Shown piece by piece: positions 9,301 through 19,815 of a stretch of 20,294 nt of DNA. The notes beneath the pieces are model-generated. The model had not been told where the DNA came from. It saw only the letters and a program-made list of their open reading frames with translations, and made no database searches. Origin of the DNA: Plakobranchus ocellatus (Eukaryota > Mollusca > Gastropoda > Plakobranchidae); NCBI GenBank assembly GCA_019648995.1, contig BLXT01002986.1, positions 115,175-135,468 on the forward strand, given 5' to 3'. Every line of letters begins with the position of its first letter. Within the stretch, counting starts at the first letter, position 1. Made by a program: the position numbers and the translations under genes.

Positions 9301-12300
9301 CAACCAGGAGTTTCGCCGAGAGAATGTAGAGATGATTTTGCCTCTGCTGAGATTCAGCAAAATGACACCAACAGAACTCTTGTCTCTTGAGTCCTCTCAG
9401 CTCATGGACCAGTTCTCAGATATTCTCAAACCCAAGCTTGCCGCAGGTAAGTTAGTGATAGGCTAAAAAAATAAACTTAGACATGTAAGTTAATATTTAA
9501 AGGTAATTCTTTCGGCACTCAAACTGAACATGGTTTAGCGCAGTAATTTATTTTGTGTATAATATCAAAGATCCAATCTTTGTAAGGTATTATGACTGTA
9601 TTATATCAATAAGGCATTATCAATGGTCATTCAATCATTTAAAGCTCTCATAGGTTTTTGTTAGCATAAATCTCTGTTGTTGTCTTATTTAAGTGAAATA
9701 GCTAAGAAATAAATGACAATTTTTTTTTTTTTTGCGGGATAAACAATTCTTTATCACAAACAAACTAAAAAAACTGGAAATACCCATTCAAGAGATATAA
9801 GAAAAAATGTTTTTTGTAAAACTTACATTACTAGTTTAACTTAAACCACCATCATATGTATTCCAATAATTTTTTTGAAACTCATTCAGTCATAATAATT
9901 AAAATGGAAGACTACATCTATAACATAAAACAGAATGTCAGCTTTTATATGGAGAGTTTGGTGATTATAATGATGCAAAGAGTAAGGCTTATTACAAAAT
10001 TTGAATACTTTTATGCTCTTTTAGCGGTCAAATCCCTGCTTAAACAGCTATTCTTTGTGACATCTCAAAATAATGTATTAAAAATAAAAAAACTTTGTTT
10101 TTTACAAGTTGTCAAAAATTGACATCTAGACGTGCTTACATTCAGGTTAAGACTTTTTTTCATATTTGATAAAGTAGAGAGCACTGTAAAACTGTTCCAA
10201 CAATCCCTTCTGTTATTTTGCTCAGCCTACAGGTTCCACTCTCTTGCGAGCAATGGAGTGTATCTGCCCGCAGAGCAAGTGCCCTTCAGGAACTACACAG
10301 CGCCTATCTATGGCTTGAGGTTCCCTTTTGAGCTAAAGAGCTATGCCAGCATTCCAAAGATAGAGAGTCGCATCTGCCTGCCTTGCCAGGTTCCCTATCT
10401 GCCCTGTCTTGAACCAGGCACCAGCAAGGTGAGAGCGTTGTGAATTGTGCAATCATATTCACAGGCAGATTATAACAAAATTTATTTGAAGCACTTGGAT
10501 ACCTTAGAAATCTTATCAGAAATGTTTTTGGCATGATATGGGGATGACAGTAGAAACCTAAAAAAATGGTAAAAATGTGTGATTTGTATTGAGTGAATAA
10601 CTTGAAAAATACGTGTTTAGACATGTACAGTGGAAACCTCATAATTCGAAGAACGTGGGAATGGACCAAAACTTCGGATTATAAGACTTCGAATTATTAA
10701 AATTCGGGGGTCTTAAACACCACTATTACTGGGTTACTTCCCTTTGATAAAAAATTTAACGAAAAGAACGGCTCTCTCCTGCTTTAATACTCATGGACCT
10801 CAAACCATTTCCCCCTTTTTGTTTGTTTATTTTTTGGCCCTGAAAAGAGCCGTGGTTGTATTGACTATTTGGCTTAGTTGGCAGCTTTACTCTTAAAGTG
10901 GTCAGTGATGACACTAAGTTTGCCTGGCTCTCCTCACAACATGGTCTTCAAATGAAAATTCAAATGAACTGAGCTGCGCATGCCATCAGTGCCTTGCTCG
11001 ATGACAAACTTTTAACTCTAAGTGATGCCATTTTCAATTGGAGAAAATATGAAGCTGTTCAAAGTTTAATTCAAAATCTCTTCAAAAACGAGCAGAGATT
11101 TTTAATGCATCAATACCAATTACCACATGAGTAGCAATGCAACAAGTGATAGATCTAATCGGATACACACGTATTGGTATGCTGTGATGCTGACCGGCGT
11201 ACGTGTGTGTGTGTATGTGTGTGTTTGATGTAATGGTGGGTCCAGACGGTGGATGCAGTGCTAGCCTCTAGGCGCCCACGTTACTGGTACCAGTATCGAC
11301 ACGAAACAAAGAAAGGCACAGTGCCTCTCACTCCAGTCACGCCTACCACACCTTGTCTCACCCCGAGCTTACAGTGCCTACATCATCTCCCCTTTCCTGC
11401 GCTTGCAGCTGACTGTGTATGAAATTATTATTCATTTATTGCCTTTACAGAGGTAGGTCTAGATGATCTAGACCTAGCGTGACTGCAGCGAGAGGTTCCT
11501 CAGCCAGTGGCAGTGTGTAGCACTGGCAGATCGCGTGCCCGCTCTAGGCCTACATTCGGCACCCCATTTCCCCGCTCTTAAGCTAGTTTGAGCCCTCCCC
11601 TATCTCACTTGTTGTTAATGGCACTCCTTGGAGTAGGCTTGCTTTGTTGAAACGGTGATTCAACCTGATTGACATTGTTTTGGGAAAGGTGAAAGGGAAA
11701 CATTTTTTTTTCTTTTTGCGGTTTGTTGCGGTGTGGGCTTCGGATTATGAGAATCGACTTTCTTTGACTTGAATAATGAGTTCGAACTTTACAAAGCCAA
11801 AGAAGTAAAAAAACCTCAGATCGCAAATACTTCGGTTTATGAGAAATTCGAATAATTGGACTTCGGCTTTTGAGGTTTTGACTGTATGTTTGTTTTGTTC
11901 ATTATATAATGAGGTGTGCTCAGATCTGAGAGAGTTGGTATTTACTGTTTTGCATATATCCCAATGCCTTATGGGCTGTAGTATGTAATAGAGGTGCTTG
12001 ATGAGTAATGCAAAAATAGACTGGTGATAGAGAGACTCATTATAAAATATGCATGGACCTTCCATTATGCCTATTTGCCCTGGCATCCACAACAGATCTT
12101 TAGAAAGAGGAAAGGAGAGAAAGCAGCTTATAAAGCTTAAATCACTTGATTTGACAATTTTCTTATCCTTCTATATCCCTATCATATATTGCTTCTGCAG
12201 ACATCGCACCTGGCTCAGTTCCAAGTGAATTTCTACCCTAAAGGCCATTTCTCAACAATCTCCTTGTATGGCAACTTTATGGGTCGACAGAACGACAATG

Positions 12301-13087
12301 TCACCTTGAAGATAGTCCGACACAGTGCTGGACCTGTGGACACTACGAGTCCTGGAGGTCTCATCAAACCTTACCCTCCCATGCTGGTTGAGGCCACACT
12401 TCAGCTCTACAGGTCAGACAATCCCTTTATAACAAAACGGTTTTATTTTTGCCTTGCAAGTTCGACAAAATAAGTCTAAGATTTATCCAGCTTTGAGGAT
12501 GCCAAGTTGTTTGTAAATACATTGTAAAGGAGAAGATTACAGTTGCCGCTAGAAATTATTTGAAACTACAGAAAAATTACATTGAAAATTTCCTCCTTTA
12601 TTTTTACTTCTTGTATAGTAACATACGGTGATGACAATTATAACATCATAAAATAGCCACAATTTTGAAACTTTTTTTCTTTTCGTATATCATACCAGTT
12701 CTCTCCTATATTACAAATCTACATGCTTTCCTTTTGGGGCCATTTCTCAACCTTAACTTAACTAATTTTTATCTATAACTTGATACGTTATCCTATTTAA
12801 AAGCTCGCAACGTTTTTATTTTATCTATTTTGTTTTTTAACAGCAAGAAAAAAGCCCTGCGGTACGTGGGACTGACAGTGACCAAAAGACACCTTTTCAT
12901 GGCGCGATCTCAGGACCTGCTGGTGGAGAATGTTCTAGATCTGACGCGTCTGACTGCCGAGGACTCGCCATTTATCGTGGAGGGATCACTTTCTGGTGCA
13001 GTCTTCATCAAGGTCCAGGCGGTTGGGGAGCATCTTCTGGAAGAATCACCAGACGCAGCAGCAGGAGGGTCAGGAGGGGCTGGCTGA
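6168..13087 (+). CDS. BTBD17-like BTB/BACK protein, eight coding exons, 496 residues
   Basis: Coding exons are 6168-6382, 6716-6817, 7646-7804, 8233-8416, 9275-9446, 10226-10428, 12201-12412 and 12844-13087. They total 1491 nt, all introns are GT-AG, and intron phases are 2,2,2,0,1,0,2. Residues about 36-140 form a BTB/POZ domain, with DIKIRVGD (47-54), GHKFMLASAS (59-68) and VFGAMFGES (70-78). Residues about 145-275 form a BACK domain with WYHYSKMTG (159-167) and RESCKNFIVSNF (172-183). Residues about 285-475 are a beta-rich C-terminal region. Motifs typical of vertebrate BTBD17 are WYHY...LRESC, YRFHS (279-283), RNYTAP (299-304) and LVENVLDL (442-449). Length is close to the roughly 480 residues of human BTBD17. 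BTB domains mediate dimerisation and partner binding; the biochemical role of BTBD17 is poorly known. The vertebrate protein is predicted to be secreted, whereas this one starts with a lysine-rich polar segment from the ATG at 6168. That ATG has a good context (A at -3, G at +4). A galectin-3-binding-protein relative is less likely because no SRCR domain precedes the BTB. Confidence 0.9.
6716..6817 (+). CDS. BTBD17-like exon, middle of BTB domain
   Basis: The acceptor is catttcag and the donor is CTCAG|gtaaag. The exon completes Gly72 and encodes residues 73-105 (AMFGESPAWEES...AVFYDFL). It carries the BTB helix region with the VF.AMF and EAVFYDFLRY patterns typical of the fold. Confidence 0.9.
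7646..7804 (+). CDS. BTBD17-like exon, end of BTB domain
   Basis: The acceptor is atcttag. The exon completes Arg106 and encodes residues 107-158, including YFYSASIDM, LADKYNVQSLRNAC and VDYMMKHI, the typical BTB C-terminal helices. The donor I chose (ACATG|gtcaga) is weak. It is the join that rebuilds TGG for Trp159 and gives the family motif WYHY with the next exon. Reading through it would instead end at a TAA at 7851-7853. Confidence 0.85.
8233..8416 (+). CDS. BTBD17-like exon, BACK domain first part
   Basis: The acceptor is catcacag and the donor is CAGAAG|gtatga. It encodes residues 160-220, including YHYSKMTGPERLRESC and LADFIAMSELCVESEMKLW. The spacing of a Trp-Tyr start, an LRESC helix and a later LCVESE...LW helix pair matches BACK domains of BTB proteins. 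Confidence 0.9.
9275..9446 (+). CDS. BTBD17-like exon, BACK domain second part
   Basis: The acceptor is tgtaaccag and the donor is GCAG|gtaagt. It encodes residues 221-277 (VEQWI...RRENVEMILPLLRFSKMTPTEL). This is the usual continuation of BACK, where a Trp-containing helix is followed by an LLP.LRF.KM segment. Confidence 0.9.
10226..10428 (+). CDS. BTBD17-like exon, linker to C-terminal domain
   Basis: The acceptor is ttgctcag and the donor is AGCAAG|gtgaga. It completes Ala278 and encodes residues 279-345. AYRFHSLA closes the BACK region and is followed by FRNYTAPIYGLRF, which resembles the RNY.AP.WG segment of vertebrate BTBD17. A stretch with three cysteines follows (CLPCQVPYLPC, residues 328-338). 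Confidence 0.88.
10628..10651 (+). repeat. Left terminal inverted repeat of the intronic element
   Basis: It starts CAGTGGAAACCTCATAATTC directly after a TA dinucleotide and matches 19 of 24 positions of the reverse complement of 11861-11884. Confidence 0.8.
11201..11225. repeat. (GT)n microsatellite
   Basis: Short GT run with one TA interruption, inside the intronic transposon. Confidence 0.9.
11454..11476. repeat. Perfect 10-bp inverted repeat with 3-nt spacer
   Basis: TAGGTCTAGA (11454-11463) is followed after TGA by its exact reverse complement TCTAGACCTA (11467-11476). Related TCTAGATCTAGACC words occur at about 2350-2364. Confidence 0.9.
11861..11884 (-). repeat. Right terminal inverted repeat of the intronic element
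   Basis: On the minus strand it starts CAGTCAAAACCTCAAAAGCC and is followed on the + strand by TA at 11885-11886. Confidence 0.8.
12201..12412 (+). CDS. BTBD17-like exon, C-terminal beta-rich domain
   Basis: The acceptor is cttctgcag and the donor is TACAG|gtcaga. It encodes residues 346-415, with alternating hydrophobic residues consistent with beta strands (FQVNFYPKG, FSTISLYG, VTLKIVRH, VEATLQLY). Confidence 0.88.
12844..13087 (+). CDS. BTBD17-like last coding exon
   Basis: A T-rich tract ending in taacag is the acceptor. The exon completes Ser416 and encodes residues 417-496, ending in TGA at 13085-13087. LLVENVLDL (441-449) and the VEGSLSGAVFIKVQAV strand pair match the end of the BTBD17 family. 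The final 20 or so residues (SPDAAAGGSGGAG) are a low-complexity Ala/Gly tail. Confidence 0.9.
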
Positions 13088-14163
13088 GGGGATCTGTTAT
13101 CTTTTGTGGAAAAAATAATCTTTTAAAATTTTACAGAAGGAGAAAGTAGAGTACAGGTTAATGGCTTCAGTTGAATAGCAAAGACAAATTGCTTGTTGAA
13201 GACATCACTCACCAGTGAGATCAGTTTATGAAATTGTAAGCATTAAATTTGGGTTCTTTTCACAATTTTTTGAAAGGTGATCAATAATATGAGATGAGTT
13301 GTGTTTAACTTGAATTTTTTCATTCAACGATGATTTGCATCAGTAAGTCTATGAAAAGAGAGAAAAAAAAAGGTAATTTCCAGTCATGTTGCCAAGCTTT
13401 TTTCCCAAGTTCTGTTTTCAGAAAATCACTGTGCACTCCCCAAGACAGTACGAAGCAAAATATGACCTGGAAACCCATTGATATTATTGATAACTGGGGC
13501 CAGCTTTTTGCTTTCTCATGACATAAAATGTCTGTGACAATGGTGTGTGAGGTTACTTTTTTTTAATGCTGAAATCGCCTCCTCATGTACTGCGACTAAT
13601 ATTTCGCAAAACAAGTGCATATTATGGTCACTGTGTATTAAAATTACTGAAGGTACAATAATTTGCCTCTACACCCGTAATTTAATTTATATGGTGAAAA
13701 AGCATATATCTGATTTTGTAAAGACTACTTTTTTCCGTGACTATTTTCTCAGCATATGTTTTTTGCTTCATGTAAAATCCTCTCTTTTTGTCTCGAGGTC
13801 CAAATATATATGAGATATTTATTGACTCTGGCTCTAGCCCTAGATAGTTACTGTATGAGCAAAAGCAGTGAAACTTTTTATGTTTCTTTATTTTAACAAT
13901 ATGATCAGATCTTAAGTTCTTCTTAAGTCCTATACTGATAGACTTTAATGTATGTTTGTAGATAAAGAATATCTCCTTGTTTTTTCTTAGCCTTTATATG
14001 AATTGGCCGTATTTATTTGCATTATTATGGAGGTGATGGGGTCAAGTTTAATTTTTAAGCTTTCTTATACGTATTTCAATAGAATTTTTTCAATTTAGTA
14101 AACACTTGATGTACTTCTGATTTTTATTAGCAAATATATTCTGGCAGATATTACATATACTAC

Positions 14164-14169
14164 AATAAA
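14164..14169 (+). promoter_or_regulatory. Proximal candidate polyadenylation signal AATAAA
   Basis: This is the first AATAAA I see after the stop codon, about 1.1 kb downstream, in CTACAATAAAATAAG. It would give a short 3' UTR form. Confidence 0.3.
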
Positions 14170-16522
14170 ATAAGTTTTTAAGACATAGATGTTGAAATGA
14201 GTAAAGGTCGCATACTTCTTTTATGTTTACTTGCATTGGGGGAAAAAAAAATTAATTTCATACAAAAGAATTATATTTTTCTCTAAGACAGCAAACATAC
14301 GTGTAATGTGTTTAGATCTGTTTGACATGTTATTTTTGATCAATCTATGTGATGTAGTATCACCATAAATCAAGATATTTCATAAGCAAGAGGCCAATGT
14401 CTTAAATATGGGAACGTTTGCCATAATTCTGCATTTTTCAGTGTTTATTTTATTCTGTGAAGGGGAAATAATCTTTTTTTTGTTATTTTGCATTTATGGA
14501 CAATGGTCTCCTTTATGCAGTCAACCCATTTTTTTCAGGGCAGTTTTTTTCTGCGCATATTTTAATTCACAATTGATGTATCATAGCCGTCTCCTATATA
14601 CACCAATCTTGACTTTTTATTTGAAAGTAACTTGATCAAAAAGATTTTCTTCAGCTTTCATCAGTAGAATGAGCCTTTTTTTTTTTTCGGAGGTTGAGGA
14701 AACCTCTCATCATTTTGAATGTTATATCTTTATATCGTGCAGTTGGTTAAGGTTGAGATCTTCACAAATTTTTATGGAATGCTTCAGTGTCAAGATTCAG
14801 ACAAATCAGAGAGCAAACCAAACAATCTGTATTATTTTTTAAGATGTAAATCCAAGTGAAATTTTAGTCATTTGACTAGTGGTAGTATACTGCGCAATAG
14901 GCCAGGCAGAGTGAGAGACTGGCTTTCCATACTGGAGGTGATGGATTCTTCTTTTCAATTCTCATTCTATTATTTCTTCTATCATATCAAAAGAGTTTTT
15001 GTAGTTTGATTTTTAAAAAGTATGTATCTACATATTTACCATTTTGTTTTATGGTTGGAAATGCATGTGTGTGGTTTCAACTAAGAGTGGATTTCTCTCT
15101 CCTAAAGGTTGTCCATCACTGACTTTGATTCTGTAGCTCTCTATGGACAAAAAAGTGTTTTATTCTTTTTATAGGCCACAGCATTTGAAAATATATTTAA
15201 ATTCATAAAGTGTTGTTTTGATTTGTCAGAGTAAGTAAGAGAAGAGAGGCGAGTTTAAGAGTATAGATAGAGAACACTGTATGAGATGGTGTTTAGTTAG
15301 CAAAATATGAACTTATCTAAATAGAGATGTCAGTATTCACAAAGTTTTGAAAACACAACTAAAAACTTGAAACACTTGAATTTAAATGCATGTTTCAAAA
15401 TGAAGCTTTCACACATAACTCTGATCAAATTTAAGTTAGTCCTAAAGTTTGAAGACATTTTATTACTGTTTCTCTAAGATTGATTATACATGTGGTGGAA
15501 ATTATTAAGTTTGTTTGAAAGTTTTTATAAAGATAATTTTAAAAAAAGAAAAAAAAAGCCATCAGGTTGAAAGTCTAAGTATATGAACAATTAATTGGGG
15601 TTGAAGATTATTTAGTAAAAAGAGACAGAAAAAAAAATCAAGTCAAATTGTCTAATTCTTTGAACAGTTAATTGTGATTGAGAAGTCCTTTTGATGAGCT
15701 TTGAGTGAGACAAACTCAGGAAATTAAAAATCTTTTCTTGTGATAAAAATATGTATTTCAAAATTTTTTTCTCAAACAAGTGTAAAATTCAAAATAATAC
15801 CAAAAATTAATGAATATTTTTCAGATTCTGCTGTTCATTTTTAGATATTATTAAAAAAAAATTAAAACTCATCATTGGATATGCTTTGATTTGTCATCTT
15901 TTCTGACTCTTGATAAAAATCTGTGATAACTATTATCATTTTTTAAAGACATCTTCTTTCAGTGTTATTAATGCTTTGTACTGATTAATTTTGATAAATT
16001 GATCTGCCTTTTTCAAATTAAACCATGAAAAATAATTGTTTCCTTGGCCGAAGAAAGGTTCGGTTTGGTTTCTGTGTATAGCTAGTCCATAACAAAGGGG
16101 GATCATCTCAGATAGTCAGGCCCACCATCAGGCCAGTGGCTAAAGGAAAAACCCTAAATGTAATGGATGTATATTTGAGTAGCATCATTCCAAAATGAAT
16201 CGATTTTCTCCAGGAAAGTATGAGGAACTATTGCTGCAGCCGTTTCAATCATGATCATATGAAGCAAATTCCTTACAGACCAATTGAGCAAGGCAGGTAG
16301 TTTTTAATTTTGCCGCCATACTACACATTGGCTTTTGAGATCATGTTTAGTATCACTTATACAATTTGTGTGCAAGAGGAATATTAAATTATATTTTTCC
16401 TTCTTTGAAGTGATTTTTTTTTTCAAAATATTAAATATCCATTGCCTTGGCTCAGAATTATTATATCTCTTTCCAGTTTTTACAAACCTCACAGAAAGAA
16501 GTTCAGGTCCTTTGGATAGTTT

Positions 16523-16560
16523 AAGGTGCTCAAAAAGTAACGCCCAACTCATTTGGACTG
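16523..16560 (+). mobile_element. Possible mariner-type terminal repeat remnant
   Basis: AAGGTGCTCAAAAAGTAACG followed by CCCAACTC resembles the outer ends of several mariner families (GTG.TCAAAAAGTAACG). I see no matching inverted end or transposase nearby, so it may be a solo remnant or a coincidence. Confidence 0.3.
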
Positions 16561-17068
16561 GGTCTTAAAAATCCTCTATCGCTACATCTAATGAGAAATG
16601 ATAATTGTGATTTTTTTTCTTTTAGTATGACATCAAGAGCAGCATAACTTTGAAATGCTTTTTTTTTTTTTTCTATAAAATGAATGTATTCTAGTCAAAT
16701 TAAAATGTTACATTATGTCAATATATTTTTATAATGCTTAGTGTGTTATTTTTATTGGATAATGATTTTACCCCCCTCCCCTCCCCCCCTTTTTTTTTTA
16801 ATTTTCCAATTTAAAAGAAAAATATGTATCACACTTCTTGAAATTGAGAAAATGATTTAAATGACAGAAAATAGAATGAACCAGGTCAGTAATAAATGAT
16901 TTTTAATGTTACAAGTTTTAATTTTTTTTTTTGTTGTTCTTTTTTTTTTTGTGGTATTTTTTCTCAACAAGTAGAAGCTTAATGATTCCAATTTTTCAGT
17001 GGAAATTACTGGTGTCCACACAAAGTATCATCAATAGCACATTATATCTCTATTATATATATTTCGTG

Positions 17069-17081
17069 TATTATTATTATC

Positions 17082-17162
<81 letters not shown>

Positions 17163-17217
17163 TTTTAATATTATTATTATTATAATTATTAATATCATTA
17201 TTATTATTATTGTTATT
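17069..17217. repeat. (ATT)n microsatellite
   Basis: A nearly pure TTA/ATT array of about 75 bp (17083-17157) with degenerate flanks on both sides. Confidence 0.95.
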
Positions 17218-18096
17218 ATTAATGTTCATCTTATTTGTCTTCTTCCAAACAATAATGGCCTGGAAAAGTTGAGAGAGTAAACTGAGAATTGATCTAAATG
17301 CATAAAACCTTACATTAAATTTATTGGTAGATAACGGTTTTGATTATTGATTGCATTCTTATTATTATGATGTGATTTTTCCCCATATCAATATTCACTA
17401 AGAAGGCACGTCCGAGGTTTGATGTGCCTGCCATGGATATTCTTCTACTTCATTGCTGATTGAGGCATGGAATCTGTGTGATATTTGTACATCCTAGCTC
17501 TCTTTTTTGAATGGATAGTAACTTTTTTTTAACACATTGATGTCTTCTTAATTGTAATGGTAATGGCTTGAAAACCCAATCTATGAACATATTATTTGAA
17601 AATTCAAACACATGCACTCCTACATCAATGGCACACATTAAATATAATGGATGGATTTTGTAACAAATCTACGCCAAATGCAATTTTTCTTGCTTTTTGG
17701 TTCCAATATTTTAGCTTTTTTTGTGAAACTGCTTCCGTGTAAAGAGTGCTCTGTTTGTATTTTCATCCTGCCCTCTATGAGATCTAAGACAAGATTTAAA
17801 GGGATTTCTACGTGCTTCAACTCAGCCCTTTCTGTGTAAGAAAAAATCAGGTTTAACTGACAAAAGCAGATTAAAGATGCCCACTTTCCATCTTTCCTGT
17901 CTGTGTTGTGATTCTTTCCAAGAACAAAAAGTTAAAAGCTTTATGAACGTATGAACTGCCTTGTTCAATAGAAGTTTAGCTGGTGTATCTTCCAGAGTGC
18001 ATAATGCAATTTTTTCATCCCTGCTGTTGTAAAAATTCTCAATGGTTAGAAAAAAAAATTTCTTTTTTATTTCCACTCATTTTTATTTTTACATGC

Positions 18097-18102
18097 AATA
18101 AA
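18097..18102 (+). promoter_or_regulatory. Alternative polyadenylation signal AATAAA
   Basis: AATAAA in ATGCAATAAACATT, followed by a T-rich ATTGTATTTTTAAA stretch 10-20 bp downstream. Confidence 0.35.
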
Positions 18103-19000
18103 CATTAAATATTGTATTTTTAAACCAGCTGCCTATTATTGCATAGCATGACTGCACACATATCATATAAAATAATGCTTATGAGAGAGATCAGAATTTC
18201 GGTAAAGATTTCTGGTGTATGTGTATCTCTGTAGTCAAATGAAGTGCCATGCTGTATTATAGTGTTAAGTGTATGGACAGCACTGTGCTTCATTTTGTGA
18301 CAGTAGAGTATCTGAGATGTACATTCAGTTTCTTAGAGGGATAATTTTTTTTTTTTTTTGCATTAATAAGATAAAGAGTTTTCCTCTTGTTTTTTTCCTT
18401 AAGTTTAAAATTCAGTCTAATTTCTCTACCCATAGTGAAGTGATATTATGAGATTATGTTGACATGTGTAGGGTGTGTTGTGACCCACCCATGTCTAGAT
18501 TGACAGCTTGACGCTGATGAACAACATCAGGTGTGGAGGAAGGAAATGGTGGAGGTGGACATTAAAGTGAAAGCAGAGAGGTTTTATAATGAGGACAATA
18601 AGTGAGGGTTTTTTTCAAGAGTTAAGAAAAACACAATACTTGCTTTGCTTTGATCGTATAATATGTAATGAGGAATGCAATCTTTTATTGTGAGTTTGTC
18701 CATGAACAATTTCTGAAACTATTGGTTTTGTATTCTTTTCACGTATAGAGCAGACAAGTGCAATGATTTTTTTTATTATGGAAACCTTGATGCTCCATTG
18801 TGCCTCTCATAGTTATATCTTTATTATGCCTACATTTTGAACAAGTCTATGTTTATGTAAACTATTCATATATTGATTAATTGGAGTGTATTTACTTTTA
18901 CTTTTATGGCCTGATGCTGAGAAGTGCTTCTAAGAAGAAAGTAAATTTTTTTTAAATGAAGTTCCTTGCTTAAAAGAAATAGGTTTTGTAGAAAACTTCA

Positions 19001-19025
19001 GTGTGTGTGTGTGTGCATGAGAGAA

Positions 19026-19058
<33 letters not shown>
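19001..19058. repeat. Compound (GT)n-(GA)n microsatellite
   Basis: A GT run (19001-19015) is followed by a GA/GAAA run (19019-19057). Confidence 0.95.
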
Positions 19059-19254
19059 CTTTTTTCCATATATTCCTTCCCTTCAGCCTGCTGTCATTTT
19101 TTGCTTGTATGCATTTTGCAACCTGTGATGGAAGATGATTGAAGACTTTTAAAGGCAAGATCAACATGTAACATACCTAACAAAAGGAGATATTGTAATA
19201 TTGCAACCTATATATTTTTAATGTAGTCTTAAATAATTGCACAATTGCTTGGTC

Positions 19255-19260
19255 AATAAA
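19255..19260 (+). promoter_or_regulatory. Candidate polyadenylation signal AATAAA
   Basis: AATAAA in GGTCAATAAATGC, followed by a T-rich TGCTTTTTATATGTG segment. It is the most convincing of several hexamers downstream of the stop codon; an earlier one at 18097 is an alternative. Confidence 0.4.
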
Positions 19261-19689
19261 TGCTTTTTATATGTGAATACACGCCTCTATCTCTTCTGAG
19301 TTTATTTATTTACTTTTAATTAATATTGAAAGCACAATGTTGAGACAGGTTTTCTATACAAGATCACCATAACTTTGCCACAACATCTTTAACCCCCTAT
19401 TTCTCGTTGAACGTTTTCTTCTTACTCATGATCAAAATCAATTTTGCAGTGTGTGTCATGAATTTTAGCTTCATATTTAAAAATGCCTAAAATAATTTTG
19501 AAATTGTAAGCATTTATTTGATTGCGATGATTAGAGTTCTTGCATACTGAAATTTTTTTAAGTTTTCCAGTTGTTTCTTGAGGGGGGGAGGAGGCTTTAT
19601 TTGTAGTATGTCACCACAAGAACAGCAAAACTTTTCTTTTGAAAAAAAACAAAAAAAAAAACAGGCAAGGGCACAACCTAAAACATGGC

Positions 19690-19690
<1 letters not shown>

Positions 19691-19742
<52 letters not shown>

Positions 19743-19775
19743 GATGATGGTAATAATAATAATAATAATAATAAC

Positions 19776-19814
<39 letters not shown>
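19691..19814. repeat. (AAT)n microsatellite
   Basis: A TAA/AAT array interrupted by GATGATGATGG at about 19735-19749. Its poly-Asn, poly-Ile and poly-Leu reading frames are artefacts of the repeat. Confidence 0.95.

Positions 19815-19815
<1 letters not shown>

Larger units (their letters stand above)
10628..11884. mobile_element. Non-autonomous pogo/Tigger-type DNA transposon in intron 6
   Basis: The left end starts CAGTGGAAACCTCA and the right end, read on the other strand, starts CAGTCAAAACCTCA. The outer 24 bp match at 19 positions. Both ends abut TA (10626-10627 and 11885-11886), as expected for a Tc1/mariner-superfamily target duplication. The termini carry repeated TTCGAA and CTTCGGATTAT words (10672-10682 and 11738-11748) in both orientations, as in many Tigger-like elements. 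No transposase reading frame is present in its 1257 bp, so it must have been mobilised in trans. The inner part (about 11190-11600) is more GC-rich and holds a GT microsatellite and a perfect TAGGTCTAGA inverted repeat. It makes up most of the 1772-bp intron. Confidence 0.8.
13088..19280 (+). other. Likely long 3' UTR and/or downstream intergenic DNA of the BTBD17-like gene
   Basis: About 6.2 kb of AT-rich DNA follows the stop codon with no credible coding exon on either strand. AATAAA signals occur at 14164, 16891, 18097 and 19255. The last is followed within about 30 bp by a T/GT-containing stretch and a change of sequence character. One Pumilio-type word (TGTAGATA, 13957) and ATTTA words are present but could be chance. 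Confidence 0.45.

Noticed and set aside
9856-10122. 88-codon frame in intron 5
   Set aside because: It lies between two well-supported exons of a continuous gene, is biased to AT-rich codons and has no recognisable motif.
12830-12843. Extension of the last exon upstream to an ATG-type start
   Set aside because: The acceptor AACAG at 12839-12843 restores Ser416 and the family frame; the upstream bases are the intron's pyrimidine tract.
14681-14720. Small hairpin (GAGGTT / AACCTC, 5-nt loop)
   Set aside because: A 6-bp stem is expected by chance in 20 kb; no further structure supports an RNA element.
1879-14910. Shared word TAGGCCAGGCAGA near 1880 and near 14898
   Set aside because: The match does not extend beyond about 13 bp, so it may be chance or a very degraded repeat.
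16931-17185. Leucine-rich frame
   Set aside because: It is a translation of the (ATT)n array and the T-rich sequence before it.
18510-18535. Small hairpin (CTGATG / CATCAG)
   Set aside because: The stem is too short to support a microRNA precursor or other structured RNA.
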